Notes: generated by a model from the sequence alone, not told the origin. Positions 32,296 through 41,833 are shown, numbered from the stretch's first letter. The stretch: 55,513 nucleotides of DNA from Niallia nealsonii (GCF_002835805.1 NZ_PISE01000060.1:1-55513), one strand, 5' to 3'. Made by a program: numbers and translations.

Positions 32296-34023
32296 TGCTT
32301 CAACAGAAATATAAGAAAAAGATTGAAAATCAAACAACCCTTTATCTGTTAGCTTTAATGTTGGAATAACAGATAAGGATAAAAAAGATAACGTTAAAAA
32401 TGGATTAAAGGATTCATAGCCTCCTAAAACCTTCACCTTCTTATTTAATTCCCCTATTTGACGATAAAGCGTTTGATAGCTTTGATCGGAAATCAAACCT
32501 GCAATCGGCAATGGCAATGCTGCAATTGGTTCTCCATCCGCTACTATCGAGATGCCACCTTTTATTTCTATTAAATATTTTATCGCTTTTAATATATCTT
32601 CATCATTTGTTCCCACTGCCACAATATTATGAGAATCATGAGAAATGGTTGTCGCAATTGCACCTTTTTGCAAACCGAATCCTTTTACAATCGCTTGACC
32701 AATATTACCTGTTTGATGATGTCTTTCCACGACAACAAGCTTTAGCTGATCTTTTTCTATCGACGGTTTAAACACACCATTTTCTAGTGTAATATGCTCT
32801 TTGGCATGATTTGTCACAATGCTGTTTGGAATCACTTCAATAACATGACAAAAATCAGATAACAAAGGAAGCGCTAATTGGGACAATTCTAAGTCAGCAG
32901 CATTTATTTCTGGCAAATCTCCATCTAAATAAGCATGTTTTTTAAATCCTTTTTCTTGTAGAACTCCTTCTTCTACAACACATTCCCCCCCTTTAAAAAC
33001 CATATTAATTGCTAGCTTTTCCAAATTATCTAGAAGTAAAAAATCAGCTTTATAGCCAGGAGAAACAGCACCAATATTATCCAACTTAAAACATTCTGCC
33101 GTATTAATTGTTGCCATTTGAATGGCTGTAATAGGGTTGAGTCCTTCTTCTATTGCTAGACGAATACAATGGTCAACACTTCCTTCATCTACTAAATCAT
33201 CAATTAATTTATCATCAGTAACGAATAAACAGCGTCTTGAATTTTGGGCCGTCACCACTGGAAGTAGTGCTTTTAAATCCTTTGCAACGGTTCCTTCCCT
33301 TATCATTAAATACAAACCTAAATCTAAACGGTCTTTTCCTTCTTTGGCCGTTGTTGCTTCATGATCATTTCGTATTCCCGCAGCGCTGTATACATTAAGC
33401 TGTTCTCGTCCTATTCCTGCTGCATGGCCATCTATTAAGGCATAATTTTGTTTAGCAGAAAAAAGTTTATTAATCATATCTAGATTTGTATGGAAAACAG
33501 AAGGGAAATCCATTACTTCTGCTAAACCCAAAACTCTATTATGCTGGAAAAAAGGAGCTAAGTCCTTCGCCCCTAATGTTGCACCATTGCTATCTAATGG
33601 AACAGCTGGTACACAGGATGGAAGCATAACTCGAACATCAAGGGGCAAATCTTCTGATTTATCCAGCATATATTGAATGCCATTTATTCCGGCAACATTT
33701 GCTATTTCATGGGGATCGGTAATAACTGTAGTCACACCGTGGAGCAACAGTACTTTAGCAAATTCTTGAGGTGTTAGCATGCTGCTCTCTATATGTACAT
33801 GGCCATCTATTAATCCTGGCACAACAAATTTCCCTTTTGCATCTATCATTTTTTTTCCGTCATACTGCCCAATTCCTGCGATGCAATCATCGGATATCGC
33901 AATGTCCCCTTCCATTATTTCACCTGTAAAGACATTAACAATTTTTGCATGTTTAATGACTAAATCTGCTTTTTCCGTTTTTGCAGCAATTTTTATTCTT
34001 TTTTTATATTTGCTAATATCCAT
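32293..34023 (-). CDS. ade: Adenine deaminase
   Basis: A 576-residue adenine deaminase converting adenine to hypoxanthine and ammonia. Metal and active-site motifs are canonical: DGHVHIESSM (near 73-82), DPHEIANV, GHAAGIG, IRNDHEATT and VTDDK. It stands alone with its own terminator. It is the intact form against which the paralogue at 12087-13802 can be compared. No adenine riboswitch lies upstream; instead a 14-bp-arm palindrome (34071-34102) and a dispersed repeat are found there. Confidence 0.93.
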   Translation of the reverse strand: MDISKYKKRIKIAAKTEKADLVIKHAKIVNVFTGEIMEGDIAISDDCIAGIGQYDGKKMIDAKGKFVVPGLIDGHVHIESSMLTPQEFAKVLLLHGVTTVITDPHEIANVAGINGIQYMLDKSEDLPLDVRVMLPSCVPAVPLDSNGATLGAKDLAPFFQHNRVLGLAEVMDFPSVFHTNLDMINKLFSAKQNYALIDGHAAGIGREQLNVYSAAGIRNDHEATTAKEGKDRLDLGLYLMIREGTVAKDLKALLPVVTAQNSRRCLFVTDDKLIDDLVDEGSVDHCIRLAIEEGLNPITAIQMATINTAECFKLDNIGAVSPGYKADFLLLDNLEKLAINMVFKGGECVVEEGVLQEKGFKKHAYLDGDLPEINAADLELSQLALPLLSDFCHVIEVIPNSIVTNHAKEHITLENGVFKPSIEKDQLKLVVVERHHQTGNIGQAIVKGFGLQKGAIATTISHDSHNIVAVGTNDEDILKAIKYLIEIKGGISIVADGEPIAALPLPIAGLISDQSYQTLYRQIGELNKKVKVLGGYESFNPFLTLSFLSLSVIPTLKLTDKGLFDFQSFSYISVEA

Positions 34024-34070
34024 TCAAATCCTCCTAAAAAATATTTCTCTCCTAACTTCTAATCATAAAT

Positions 34071-34102
34071 ATGTGTGATAAAAAATACTTTTTATCACAC
34101 AT
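34071..34102 (-). promoter_or_regulatory. Palindrome upstream of ade
   Basis: ATGTGTGATAAAAA and TTTTTATCACACAT are perfect 14-base arms around four bases, about 50 bases before the ade start. It could be an operator, but one arm is also the end of a dispersed repeat. Confidence 0.4.
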
Positions 34103-34212
34103 TAACGGGCTTTTAATCCCCACCTAAGGAATTATAAGAAAAAACAAGAAATCTAGGTGGGGAGAAACTTGCTGAGTAAAAGTCTGATTGTTAGTTTCAC
34201 TTTATTTCATTT
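34090..34212 (-). repeat. Dispersed GTGAAAC repeat, copy 2 (with insert)
   Basis: On the minus strand it begins AAATAAAGTGAAACT and ends GCCCGTTAATGTGTGATAAA, like copies 1 and 3. The middle is longer and includes a CCCCACCTAGAT/AGGTGGGG hairpin. Confidence 0.55.
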
Positions 34213-34533
34213 GTAAAAAAATAAAGATTTTATATCGATAATAAGCTTCAGATCCTTCTCAAAAAAATCACATCATCTTTTAAAAAATATAGTAATGAAG
34301 AAGTTCCTTTAAATCCTGGCTCATTATTTCCAAATTATTTTTACTATTGTATTATATGTGCCATAAACATTCAAATTATTTTTTAGTTAAAATCCACAAA
34401 AAAACTTATACAATATGTAATTATTTATCTAATTAAACTCTAGATATATCCTATAATTATGCTATTATTATTACATATTGCTATATTTTTACTATTTTTA
34501 TTTACATAACGTTTTAAAAAGGAGGAGAAATCA
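34213..34533. other. AT-rich leader region before the chromate transporter genes
   Basis: About 320 bases without a supported gene. The right part should hold the promoter of the chromate genes, but no unambiguous -35/-10 pair stands out. Confidence 0.4.
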
Positions 34534-35103
34534 ATGATTTATAAAGAACTTATTATCGGATTGATGCGATCAGGCATCTTCGGATTTGGAGGAGGGCCAT
34601 CTGTTATTCCACTGATCCGTCATGAAGCGGTTAATCGCTTTAAATGGGTTACAAATGACGAATTCGGAGAGATTTTGGCCATTGCCAATACACTTCCTGG
34701 TCCAATTGCTACAAAAATGGCTGCCTATTTAGGTTATAAAAATAAAGGAACCCTTGGCGCAATAGTTGCTGTATTAGCACATATACTTCCTACTTGCCTT
34801 GCTATGGTGTTATTGATTACTTTTGTTAATGTTTTAAGCAATTCCGCTATTGTTACAGGAATGATTTCTGCAGTTCTTCCTGTCATTGCTGTTATGCTTG
34901 GAGTGATGGCATATGAATTTGGCGAAAAAGCTGTGAAAGGTTTAGGAATTTATTTCGGCATTCTATTAACCATTGTTTGCTTAGTGCTCATACAAACGAT
35001 TTCTATTCACCCAGCCATTGTTATTTTAGTGTTTTTAACATACGGCGCATTTCATTTTAAAATTAAAGCAAAAGTAAAAAACAAACAAAGAGGGGTAGAA
35101 TAG
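34534..35103 (+). CDS. Chromate transporter subunit (ChrA half), YwrB-like
   Basis: A 189-residue membrane protein of the CHR family, short form. The signature FGFGGGPSVIPLIRHE is at residues 17-32 and NTLPGPIATKMAAYLGY near 57-73, with five to six membrane segments. Short ChrA proteins work in pairs to export or move chromate or related oxyanions. AAAGGAGGAG precedes the ATG. The next half abuts directly (TAG-ATG). Confidence 0.9.
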   Translation: MIYKELIIGLMRSGIFGFGGGPSVIPLIRHEAVNRFKWVTNDEFGEILAIANTLPGPIATKMAAYLGYKNKGTLGAIVAVLAHILPTCLAMVLLITFVNVLSNSAIVTGMISAVLPVIAVMLGVMAYEFGEKAVKGLGIYFGILLTIVCLVLIQTISIHPAIVILVFLTYGAFHFKIKAKVKNKQRGVE

Positions 35104-35643
35104 ATGATACTCGTTAGCCTATTTTTAAGTTTTCTATTGGCAAATCTTCTTGGTTATGGAGGAGGGCCAGCCTCTATTCCATTAATGTATGAGGAAATTG
35201 TGAATCGGTATAATTGGTTGTCTAATGCTGAATTTTCTAATATGCTTGCATTAGGGAATGCTTTGCCTGGACCAATAGCTACAAAAATTGCTGCATATGT
35301 CGGCTTTGGCATGGGTGGATGGCTAGGTTTTTTTATTGCATTATTTGCAACCGTTGTTCCATCTGCAGCTGCTCTTATCTTCTTAATAAAAGTAATGAGC
35401 AAACATCGCGATTCTCTTATTGTAAAAGGGATGACTATTATGGTGCAGCCGGTTATTGCAGCTCTAATGATTGGCCTTACATTTGAAATGTTCCAAAATT
35501 CTTACCATTCTTTAGGACTTATTCAATCAGCCATTATTGCTATTATTGCATTATTGCTATTGCAAAAATTTAAAGTCCATCCAGCACTCGTAATTATCCT
35601 CGCATTTCTTTATGGAGGACTTGTTGTTCCACATATTCATTAA
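35104..35643 (+). CDS. Chromate transporter subunit (ChrA half), YwrA-like
   Basis: A 179-residue short CHR protein, with GYGGGPASIPLMYEE near 17-31 and NALPGPIATKIAAYVGF. It forms the partner of the preceding subunit. Its ATG follows the upstream stop with no gap, and GAGGGG in the end of that gene is the ribosome binding site. Confidence 0.9.
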   Translation: MILVSLFLSFLLANLLGYGGGPASIPLMYEEIVNRYNWLSNAEFSNMLALGNALPGPIATKIAAYVGFGMGGWLGFFIALFATVVPSAAALIFLIKVMSKHRDSLIVKGMTIMVQPVIAALMIGLTFEMFQNSYHSLGLIQSAIIAIIALLLLQKFKVHPALVIILAFLYGGLVVPHIH

Positions 35644-35676
35644 TATTTAGTAATCAATAAGGAGATAATTATAATT

Positions 35677-36153
35677 ATGTCTAATGATTTTCAAATCCCA
35701 TACTTTAAACTTGATGCTATCGACCAATCCATCTTAGATTTACTTCATGAAAATAGCCGGATTTCTTATACAGATATCGGGAAACAGGTTGGCATTTCAC
35801 GAGTAGCTGTTCAAATGAGGATTAACACACTAATGGAACAAGGAATTATTGAACGTTTTACAACGGTTATTAATCCTACTAAAATTGGCATGATGGTTTC
35901 TGCTTTTTTTAATGTGGATGTAGAACCAAAATATTTGGAACAGGTTGCGGAAAAATTGGCAAATGATCCTGCTGTTTCTAGCCTTTATCATATGACAGGG
36001 CCAAGCAAACTTCATATGCATGGGATTTTTGCTGACAATCAAGAAATGGAAGGGTTTTTAACAGATAAATTATACGCAACAGAAGGTGTGGTAAGTGTTG
36101 ATACCCAATTGTTAATTAAAAGATATAAAAGCAGAATGGGTATGAAGCTATAA
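35677..36153 (+). CDS. Lrp/AsnC-family regulator of the chromate transporters, YwrC-like
   Basis: A 158-residue Lrp/AsnC protein. Winged helix at about 15-65 ([20 protein letters not shown]), ligand/oligomerisation domain at about 80-150. It is last in a three-gene operon with the two ChrA halves. B. subtilis has the same set (ywrA, ywrB, ywrC), so it very likely controls the operon. AAGGAGATAATTATAATT precedes the ATG. Confidence 0.88.
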   Translation: MSNDFQIPYFKLDAIDQSILDLLHENSRISYTDIGKQVGISRVAVQMRINTLMEQGIIERFTTVINPTKIGMMVSAFFNVDVEPKYLEQVAEKLANDPAVSSLYHMTGPSKLHMHGIFADNQEMEGFLTDKLYATEGVVSVDTQLLIKRYKSRMGMKL

Positions 36154-36157
36154 GGAT

Positions 36158-36193
36158 AAAACAAAGGGGGCAAATAAAGCGCCCCCTTGTTTT
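36158..36193. terminator. Bidirectional terminator
   Basis: AAAACAAAGGGGGC / GCCCCCTTGTTTT with one bulged A, between the converging regulator and nucleotidase genes. Confidence 0.9.
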
Positions 36194-36755
36194 ATTTCTT
36201 TAAAATAGATGCAAGTTCAGACCAATCTTTTAATCTGTTCATTTTTACTTCTTGATTATAAGGATGATCTTTTACATAGACTTGAACAACAGTATCTGCA
36301 AGAGTTTCCACCACTTGTGGCTTATCATCAAAGTAAAAATCCAGCTCTAATTTTTTTATGATATGAATTTTCTCATGATCTTCCATTCCACAATAAAAAT
36401 GCCCTTCTTGCATAGGAAAACCTTGTCGTTGCATCCATTCTTTTGTACGTTCGCCAAACTCCTTATTTCTTGCCGTTATATAATAAACATCATGTCCACT
36501 TTTCACTAGCTCATTTAATGTTTCAACTGCCATTGGAAAAGGCGGGCAATCGGTAAAATAGATTTCTTCACGCAAAGAATTCCACAACTCTTTTCCTTCC
36601 ACATCCTGCAAACCAAATGGATGATGAATCTCCACCGTCTTTAATGCTTTAAATATTTCTAAATCAATATTTTTTTGCAGTTTTTTATTATATAAACCAA
36701 AAGCATACTCACGTAAATTAATAAGAGTATCATCAATATCAAATCCAAACTTCAT
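36192..36755 (-). CDS. yqfW: HAD-family nucleotidase, YqfW-like
   Basis: A 187-residue HAD phosphatase of the 5'-nucleotidase (NT5C) kind. The nucleophile motif DIDDTL is at residues 5-10, motif II in YYITARN and motif III/IV in FDDKP. It is likely a deoxynucleotidase or a related small-molecule phosphatase. TGGAGGAA precedes the ATG. The gene is monocistronic. Confidence 0.85.
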   Translation of the reverse strand: MKFGFDIDDTLINLREYAFGLYNKKLQKNIDLEIFKALKTVEIHHPFGLQDVEGKELWNSLREEIYFTDCPPFPMAVETLNELVKSGHDVYYITARNKEFGERTKEWMQRQGFPMQEGHFYCGMEDHEKIHIIKKLELDFYFDDKPQVVETLADTVVQVYVKDHPYNQEVKMNRLKDWSELASILKK

Positions 36756-36793
36756 TTTTATTCCTCCATACTTGTGACAAACAGCAACATTAT

Positions 36794-37903
36794 TTAATAA
36801 TCAGCTTTTATTGTAAAATGATTTTTAAAACTAGACTCACGCTTCAATTGTTCTAATTGAATTTCCTCAACAGATATTTTCCGAACATTTTCATATTCTT
36901 TTAAATGAGAGAAAGGTTTCTTGTCTAAAAGAACAGCCGCAATCACTCCTGCTAAAACCTCTGCATCTTTTAAGGAACTATTTAATCCAAAAGCGCCTGT
37001 TGGACTCATTGTATGGGCAGCGTCTCCTAATAAAACTACATTTTGTTTGATCCATGTGGAACTTTTCGAACTCTCTACCTTTAATAAAACAAAATCTTGC
37101 CATGACTGAATGTGCTCTGAAACGTTTTTTTCTAACTCAGGAAAAGCTTCAACTAGACTATTGACAAAGGTGTGACAGGATCCCTTTCTTAATGCTGGAA
37201 AACTGCCTTCTTTTATATTCCAGCCAATTTGAATATATCCTCCATATTGTGTGAACAAAGCTAATTGGCTGTCATTTGCCAATGCCATCCTTACAGTTGG
37301 TTCCCAATTAGGAGGTGCTGGGATTTTTGCCCATAACAGATCATATCCATGCCTAATAGGGGTAATAGGGAATTCAGCTTTTTTTCTAATAGTAGAAAAC
37401 CTTCCATCTGCTGCAATAATCAGTTTGCTGCGGACAAGTGTTTTCTTATTGTCTATGATTGCCATTACTCCGCTATAGCCACCTTTCTCGTCTGCTACTA
37501 AGTCCACTACTTTTGCATTCATTTTTAATTGAAAATCAGGAAAAGTATTTGTCTTATTTAGAATAACCTTTAATAAATGATTTTGGGGTACATGTATGCC
37601 AGTATGATTTATTCCTTTCGCTGGCAATATCGTTTTAAAAACTTTGCCTCTATCTACATATTCTACTCGTTTCATAGGCAGGATGCCCATCTTTTCTAAA
37701 GGTACAAAAAGTCCTGCCTTTTTTAAAACAGCCATTCCTTCCTCATTTAAATGCTCGCCTCTAAACTCTTTATTAATGTCTTGATGACGTTCCAGTAAAA
37801 TAGTAGAAACATTGGCTTTTTCCAACAAATAGGATAATAATGCTCCGCCGGGTCCTGCACCCACTACACAAACATCTGCTTCTAATACTGTCAAATTCCC
37901 CAT
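36794..37903 (-). CDS. FAD-dependent monooxygenase (PHBH/UbiH type)
   Basis: A 369-residue flavoprotein monooxygenase. FAD motif VCVVGAGPGGALLSYLLEKA (12-31), the arginine GEHLNEEG region, DG motif IIAADGRFSTIRKKA (near 160) and GD motif VVLLGDAAHTMSPTGAFGLN (near 286). Enzymes of this class hydroxylate aromatic compounds with NAD(P)H. The substrate is unknown. It lies downstream of ribA-ribD but behind a terminator, so it may be separately expressed. Confidence 0.87.
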   Translation of the reverse strand: MGNLTVLEADVCVVGAGPGGALLSYLLEKANVSTILLERHQDINKEFRGEHLNEEGMAVLKKAGLFVPLEKMGILPMKRVEYVDRGKVFKTILPAKGINHTGIHVPQNHLLKVILNKTNTFPDFQLKMNAKVVDLVADEKGGYSGVMAIIDNKKTLVRSKLIIAADGRFSTIRKKAEFPITPIRHGYDLLWAKIPAPPNWEPTVRMALANDSQLALFTQYGGYIQIGWNIKEGSFPALRKGSCHTFVNSLVEAFPELEKNVSEHIQSWQDFVLLKVESSKSSTWIKQNVVLLGDAAHTMSPTGAFGLNSSLKDAEVLAGVIAAVLLDKKPFSHLKEYENVRKISVEEIQLEQLKRESSFKNHFTIKADY

Positions 37904-37926
37904 CTCTTCTCTTCATTTTATCTTAT

Positions 37927-37965
37927 AAAAAACCCTTCCCTTTATAGGAAAAAGGAAAGAGTTGA
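37927..37965 (-). terminator. Terminator after ribD
   Basis: Minus-strand AACTCTTTCC / GGGAAGGGTT with two G-U pairs and T6, between ribD and the monooxygenase gene. Confidence 0.65.
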
Positions 37966-37980
37966 TTTTGTTAATATATA

Positions 37981-39072
37981 TTAAAGTGGATAAGCCGTTA
38001 TCTTTAAATCTTCTCCAACTTTCTCCACATCAGTATACCGAAGATGCACCGCCTCGTTAATCGTTTCTACATCTTCTCCTCTATATGGTGTATAAGAGGA
38101 TTTACCTCCTAGAATTTTCGGGGCAACATAGACAAGGTATTTTTGGATAAGATTCTCCCGCATAAAACTTGCATTAATTTCGCTGCCCCCTTCTAATAAA
38201 ATATCTGTAATTCCTTCTTTATACAGCATTTTCAAGGTCATATCACCAGCAATTTTTCCATTTATGCTAGGAACGGTTAAAATTTTAACTCCCTTTTCCT
38301 CTAGCAACTTTGCCTTTTCATCGTTTCTTTCCTTTGTTGTCACAATAATTGTCTTGGCTTCTATACAATCTGCTACATGAGCATCTAGTGGTGTCCGCAA
38401 ATTAGAATCCATAATGATTCGAACTGGATTTTTCCCTTGAAAATCAAGTCTTGTTGTAAGTTTTGGATTATCTGCCAGCACTGTCCCCACTCCTACAAGA
38501 ATTCCATCTACTTCATTACGTAGCTCATGAACCTCACGCCTTGCCTCTTCTCCTGTAATCCACTTGCTATGTCCAGTATATGCAGCAATTTTTCCATCTA
38601 AGGTCATGGCGACTTTAGAAATGACAAATGGCATTTCATAAATCATATTGTGGATAAATCGCTCATTTAGCTTTAATGCTTCTTCTTTTAAAACGCCTAC
38701 TTCTACTTCAATTCCTGCATGTTTAATAAGATTTATGCCTTTTCCTCCTACAGCAGGATTTGGATCTTCGGTTGCCACCACTACTCTTTTTACACCAGAA
38801 TCTTTGACAAGATTAGCGCAAGGAGGAGTTTTTCCAAAATGTGAACATGGCTCAAGGGTTACGTAAAGGGTAGCGCCTTTTGCATGCTCTCCTGCCATAT
38901 GAAAGGCATGAACTTCTGCATGGGGTTCCCCTGCTTTGCGGTGAATGCCTGACCCAACAATCACTCCATCCTTCACAAGAATTGCCCCAACAACAGGATT
39001 TGGATTTGTTTTTCCTTTTGCCGTAGCTGCAAGATCTAATGCCATTCTCATAAAATCTTGATCTGTTTTCAT
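37981..39072 (-). CDS. ribD: Bifunctional riboflavin enzyme RibD (deaminase/reductase)
   Basis: A 363-residue two-domain enzyme. The N-terminal deaminase has zinc ligands His51 (HAE), Cys76 and Cys85 (PCSHFGKTPPC); the reductase domain (about 147-363) has LDGKIAAYTGHSKWITG and the LLEGGSEINASF motif. It deaminates and reduces the product of GTP cyclohydrolase II, giving 5-amino-6-ribitylaminouracil phosphate. It follows ribA by 13 bases. No lumazine or riboflavin synthase gene is nearby. Confidence 0.94.
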   Translation of the reverse strand: MKTDQDFMRMALDLAATAKGKTNPNPVVGAILVKDGVIVGSGIHRKAGEPHAEVHAFHMAGEHAKGATLYVTLEPCSHFGKTPPCANLVKDSGVKRVVVATEDPNPAVGGKGINLIKHAGIEVEVGVLKEEALKLNERFIHNMIYEMPFVISKVAMTLDGKIAAYTGHSKWITGEEARREVHELRNEVDGILVGVGTVLADNPKLTTRLDFQGKNPVRIIMDSNLRTPLDAHVADCIEAKTIIVTTKERNDEKAKLLEEKGVKILTVPSINGKIAGDMTLKMLYKEGITDILLEGGSEINASFMRENLIQKYLVYVAPKILGGKSSYTPYRGEDVETINEAVHLRYTDVEKVGEDLKITAYPL

Positions 39073-39085
39073 CCTTTTTTCTCCC

Positions 39086-39826
39086 TTATGTTGTTACCAT
39101 TTTTTCATTTGCCGGAATATGACCTGATTTAAGCACTTTTGTTTTTAAATAGTTTTCATTATATTCCGAGATGTCTCCCCAAATCGGAACATTTTCTTCT
39201 GCTGTCAGCCCTATTGATTTTAATGCTGCTAGCTTCTTCGGATTATTTGTAATTAATTTTACTTGCTTTTGACGCAAAAACTGAAGGACCTTAATTGGCT
39301 CTTCGTAATTGCGCATATCATCTGGAAAATCTAAAGCATTATTTGCTTCTACCGTATCAAATCCCTCTTGTTGAAGAAGATAAGCCAAAGATTTCGTAAA
39401 TAATCCAATACCCCTTCCTTCATGGTTTGCAAGATAAAATAGTGCTCCACTGCCATTTTCTACAATCATCTTCATTGATTCTCGCAGCTGAAAGCCACAG
39501 TCGCATCGTTTGCTTCCAAATATATCTCCTGTATGGCAAATGCTGTGCATACGAATTAATGCATCGTCCGCATTTTTAAAATCTCCATACACAAGGACTG
39601 ATGATTGCTGATATTCCGCTAAGTTTAAAGAAGGAAGCATTTCTAATAGTTCTTCTTTTGATTGATTTTTCTCGATAGGCAGCCATGTATACCATTGAAA
39701 AGTAACCGTATCTTTTCCAAGTTGAACAGGAAGTTTCACTGGTCCAACTAGACATAAATTATTTGTATCATTAAATAGAAGAATCTCCATTTTATTTTGA
39801 AGAAGATTTATCACTTCTTTTTCCAT
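39086..39826 (-). CDS. ribA: GTP cyclohydrolase II, stand-alone
   Basis: A 246-residue enzyme opening the imidazole ring of GTP. Zinc ligands Cys97, Cys108 and Cys110 are in ICHTGDIFGSKRCDCG; NHEGRGIGL and the catalytic Arg/Tyr region follow. The first 45 residues are an extension. It is not fused to a RibB domain, unlike the usual Bacillus RibBA. It is followed by ribD only. The promoter carries a palindromic operator and no FMN riboswitch, which suggests a special-purpose copy. Confidence 0.93.
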   Translation of the reverse strand: MEKEVINLLQNKMEILLFNDTNNLCLVGPVKLPVQLGKDTVTFQWYTWLPIEKNQSKEELLEMLPSLNLAEYQQSSVLVYGDFKNADDALIRMHSICHTGDIFGSKRCDCGFQLRESMKMIVENGSGALFYLANHEGRGIGLFTKSLAYLLQQEGFDTVEANNALDFPDDMRNYEEPIKVLQFLRQKQVKLITNNPKKLAALKSIGLTAEENVPIWGDISEYNENYLKTKVLKSGHIPANEKMVTT

Positions 39827-39905
39827 TTCATAATCTCCTTTTCCTTATAGGCCATGTTATTTCTTTTCATGTGTAAAACAAAAAGAATAAACGATAGAAC
39901 TCTTA

Positions 39906-39926
39906 TTACTTACTATATGTAAGTAA
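39906..39926 (-). promoter_or_regulatory. Palindromic operator of ribA-ribD
   Basis: TTACTTAC-N5-GTAAGTAA, perfect eight-base arms, abutting the -10 box and covering the start of transcription. This suits a dimeric repressor of TetR, HxlR/DUF24 or MarR type. The regulator is not in the window. Confidence 0.7.
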
Positions 39927-39954
39927 GTATATATTGATAACATATTGACGTCAA
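39926..39954 (-). promoter_or_regulatory. sigmaA promoter of ribA-ribD
   Basis: Minus-strand TTGACG (39954-39949), 17-base spacer, TATACT (39931-39926). Confidence 0.75.
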
Positions 39955-40285
39955 GTAACGAAAATAAAAATTACTGATAATTATTATCATATAGGAATTT
40001 TTTAAAATATACAAACATGATTTTTTAGTATGCTTTTTTTCCAACATTTACAGTATTTCAATAGCCCCTTTAATTTTCTTTAGCAGAGCCCTGTTTTAAA
40101 GCAACTAACTGTTATCACTATGCTAGATTCTATTGTTCCATAATACTTGCGTTTTTATTGTGAATATCCCACAGAATTTTTGGGTATTGTACATGTACTG
40201 TCCAAATCACTTTGCAGTCTGAAACTAAATCAATTTGAACATAATACAGAATAGAACATTACTGATACGTTTTGAGGTGAAGATA

Positions 40286-41284
40286 TTGCCTAACAATATT
40301 TTAGCTACATTTTTGCGTTTGCCAATCACTTTACGAATTTTAGCTATGTCGATCATTATTATTGTTGCTTTCGGTGCAGCTATTACATGGATAGAACCTC
40401 AAAATTTCCCAACATTTTTTGATGGTGTTTGGTGGGCAATTATTACTACATCTACTATTGGATATGGAGATTATGTTCCTAGTACCATATTAGGCCGCTT
40501 AGCAGGAATTGCACTTATATTTACAGGAGTAGGCTTTATTTCTACTTATTTTGTCACTTTGGCAACCGCCGCCGTGACAAAACAAAATACTTTTATAGAA
40601 GGGAAAGCTATGTATAAAGGAAAAAATCATCTTATCATTATCGGCTGGAATGAACGATCAAGATCCCTTATCTATTCACAGATACAGGACAATAAAAAGC
40701 CATCAATTACCCTTATCGATGCCTCCCTAACGAGAAATCCTTTGCCTGACTCTGTTCATTTTATTCAAGGGAATCCTAATATTGATGGTACCCTTCTTAT
40801 GGCAAATATTGTTTTAGCGGAAAAAGTGATTATTACTGCGGATCAGAATAAAGATGAGCTGCAAGCAGATATGAGCTCGATTTTAACCTTGCTTGCCGTC
40901 AAAGGATTAAATCCTGTTGTTACCTGCATCGTAGAAATACTGACAGTCGAACAAGTTGCTAATGCCGAAAGAGCAGGTGCAGATGAAATTATTCAGTCTA
41001 ATAATTTAACTAGTTTTGTGATGAATAGCAGTTTAAATTCTAAAGATACAATGGTCGCCTTTTTAGACTTGCTTAATCAATTAAAAGAAAAAAAATTAAA
41101 AATCATTCCGTTAATTGAGGAAAAGACATGGCAGCCAAATAGCAATTTTGCAGCGTTGAGTGCACATACTTTACAAGAGGGGAAACTGCTTATTGGCATA
41201 AAAAGAGGGGAAAAAACTTATTTTGATCCTTCTTCTTCTTTTTTAATAGAAGAAGGAGACGAATTAATTTTTATTACTTCATAA
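40286..41284 (+). CDS. yugO: Potassium channel with RCK/TrkA-N domain, YugO-like
   Basis: 332 residues from TTG 40286 (GAGGTGA before it); the ATG at 40235 has no ribosome binding site. Two membrane helices flank the filter TTSTIGYGDYVP, followed by a cytosolic TrkA-N/RCK domain starting NHLIIIGWNERSR and a TrkA-C-like end. It matches B. subtilis YugO, a K+ channel involved in biofilm electrical signalling. It heads the conserved yug block. Confidence 0.88.
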   Translation: MPNNILATFLRLPITLRILAMSIIIIVAFGAAITWIEPQNFPTFFDGVWWAIITTSTIGYGDYVPSTILGRLAGIALIFTGVGFISTYFVTLATAAVTKQNTFIEGKAMYKGKNHLIIIGWNERSRSLIYSQIQDNKKPSITLIDASLTRNPLPDSVHFIQGNPNIDGTLLMANIVLAEKVIITADQNKDELQADMSSILTLLAVKGLNPVVTCIVEILTVEQVANAERAGADEIIQSNNLTSFVMNSSLNSKDTMVAFLDLLNQLKEKKLKIIPLIEEKTWQPNSNFAALSAHTLQEGKLLIGIKRGEKTYFDPSSSFLIEEGDELIFITS

Positions 41285-41326
41285 CGTGAAATTTCAATCA
41301 GTCAGTGTTTTCTTCCTCCCCACTGG
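41284..41326 (+). repeat. Partial dispersed GTGAAAC repeat, copy 4
   Basis: CGTGAAATTTCAATCAGTCA starts at the last base of the channel gene's stop codon, like copy 3 after kapB. The right end is not conserved. Confidence 0.35.
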
Positions 41327-41369
41327 TTTCTCGTTTTCTCTTATAATCCCTTAGGTAGGGGAAAATGCA

Positions 41370-41424
41370 GGATAACGAAATAGACATGAATTATTTATGA
41401 TAATCCATGTCTATTTCGTTATCC
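41370..41424. terminator. Long hairpin terminator
   Basis: GGATAACGAAATAGACATG and its exact complement form a 19-bp stem around 17 bases, between the converging channel and copper-protein genes. The T-tracts are weak. Confidence 0.65.
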
Positions 41425-41427
41425 TTA

Positions 41428-41757
41428 TTAATCAAGATAGCTTTTACAAACCTCTAGACATTGTGTACAAATTTCTGCACAATACTGGCAATGTTTATGC
41501 TTATGCTTTTGGCATTCTTTTGCACATTCTCCACAAATAGATATGCATAAGCTAGTCAGCTCCTGTACAAACGGTGACTTTCTGATCACTGCTTGTTCCA
41601 GATAAGAGCAGAATTCGGCACACTCCCTATCTAAGCGAATACAGTCCAACATTTCGCCTACATGAGGTTCTGCCAAACACTCATTAAGACAATGATTACA
41701 AACAATCATGCATTCTTGCAGAGATCGCACTAGCTGTTGCTCTTTCTCAGCCAACAT
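41428..41757 (-). CDS. Four-helix bundle copper-binding protein (Csp/YhjQ family)
   Basis: A 109-residue protein with 16 cysteines arranged in repeated CxxC and CxxxC pairs over four helices (e.g. CMIVCNHCLNEC, CISICGECAKEC, CQYCAEICTQCLEVC), plus a His-rich turn HKHKHC. This is the cytosolic copper storage protein (Csp3-like) family, which can hold many Cu(I) ions. No signal peptide. AGGAGG precedes the ATG. Confidence 0.88.
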   Translation of the reverse strand: MLAEKEQQLVRSLQECMIVCNHCLNECLAEPHVGEMLDCIRLDRECAEFCSYLEQAVIRKSPFVQELTSLCISICGECAKECQKHKHKHCQYCAEICTQCLEVCKSYLD

Positions 41758-41833
41758 AATAACTCCTCCTTTACTTTTACCTATCTATTTATTTAACCTA
41801 TTATTTTATCTTCAAACATCCTCTTATTTCAGG

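Noticed and set aside
39827-40285. Search for an FMN riboswitch upstream of ribA
   Set aside because: The region is AT-rich and lacks the conserved RFN segments; a palindromic operator is present instead.
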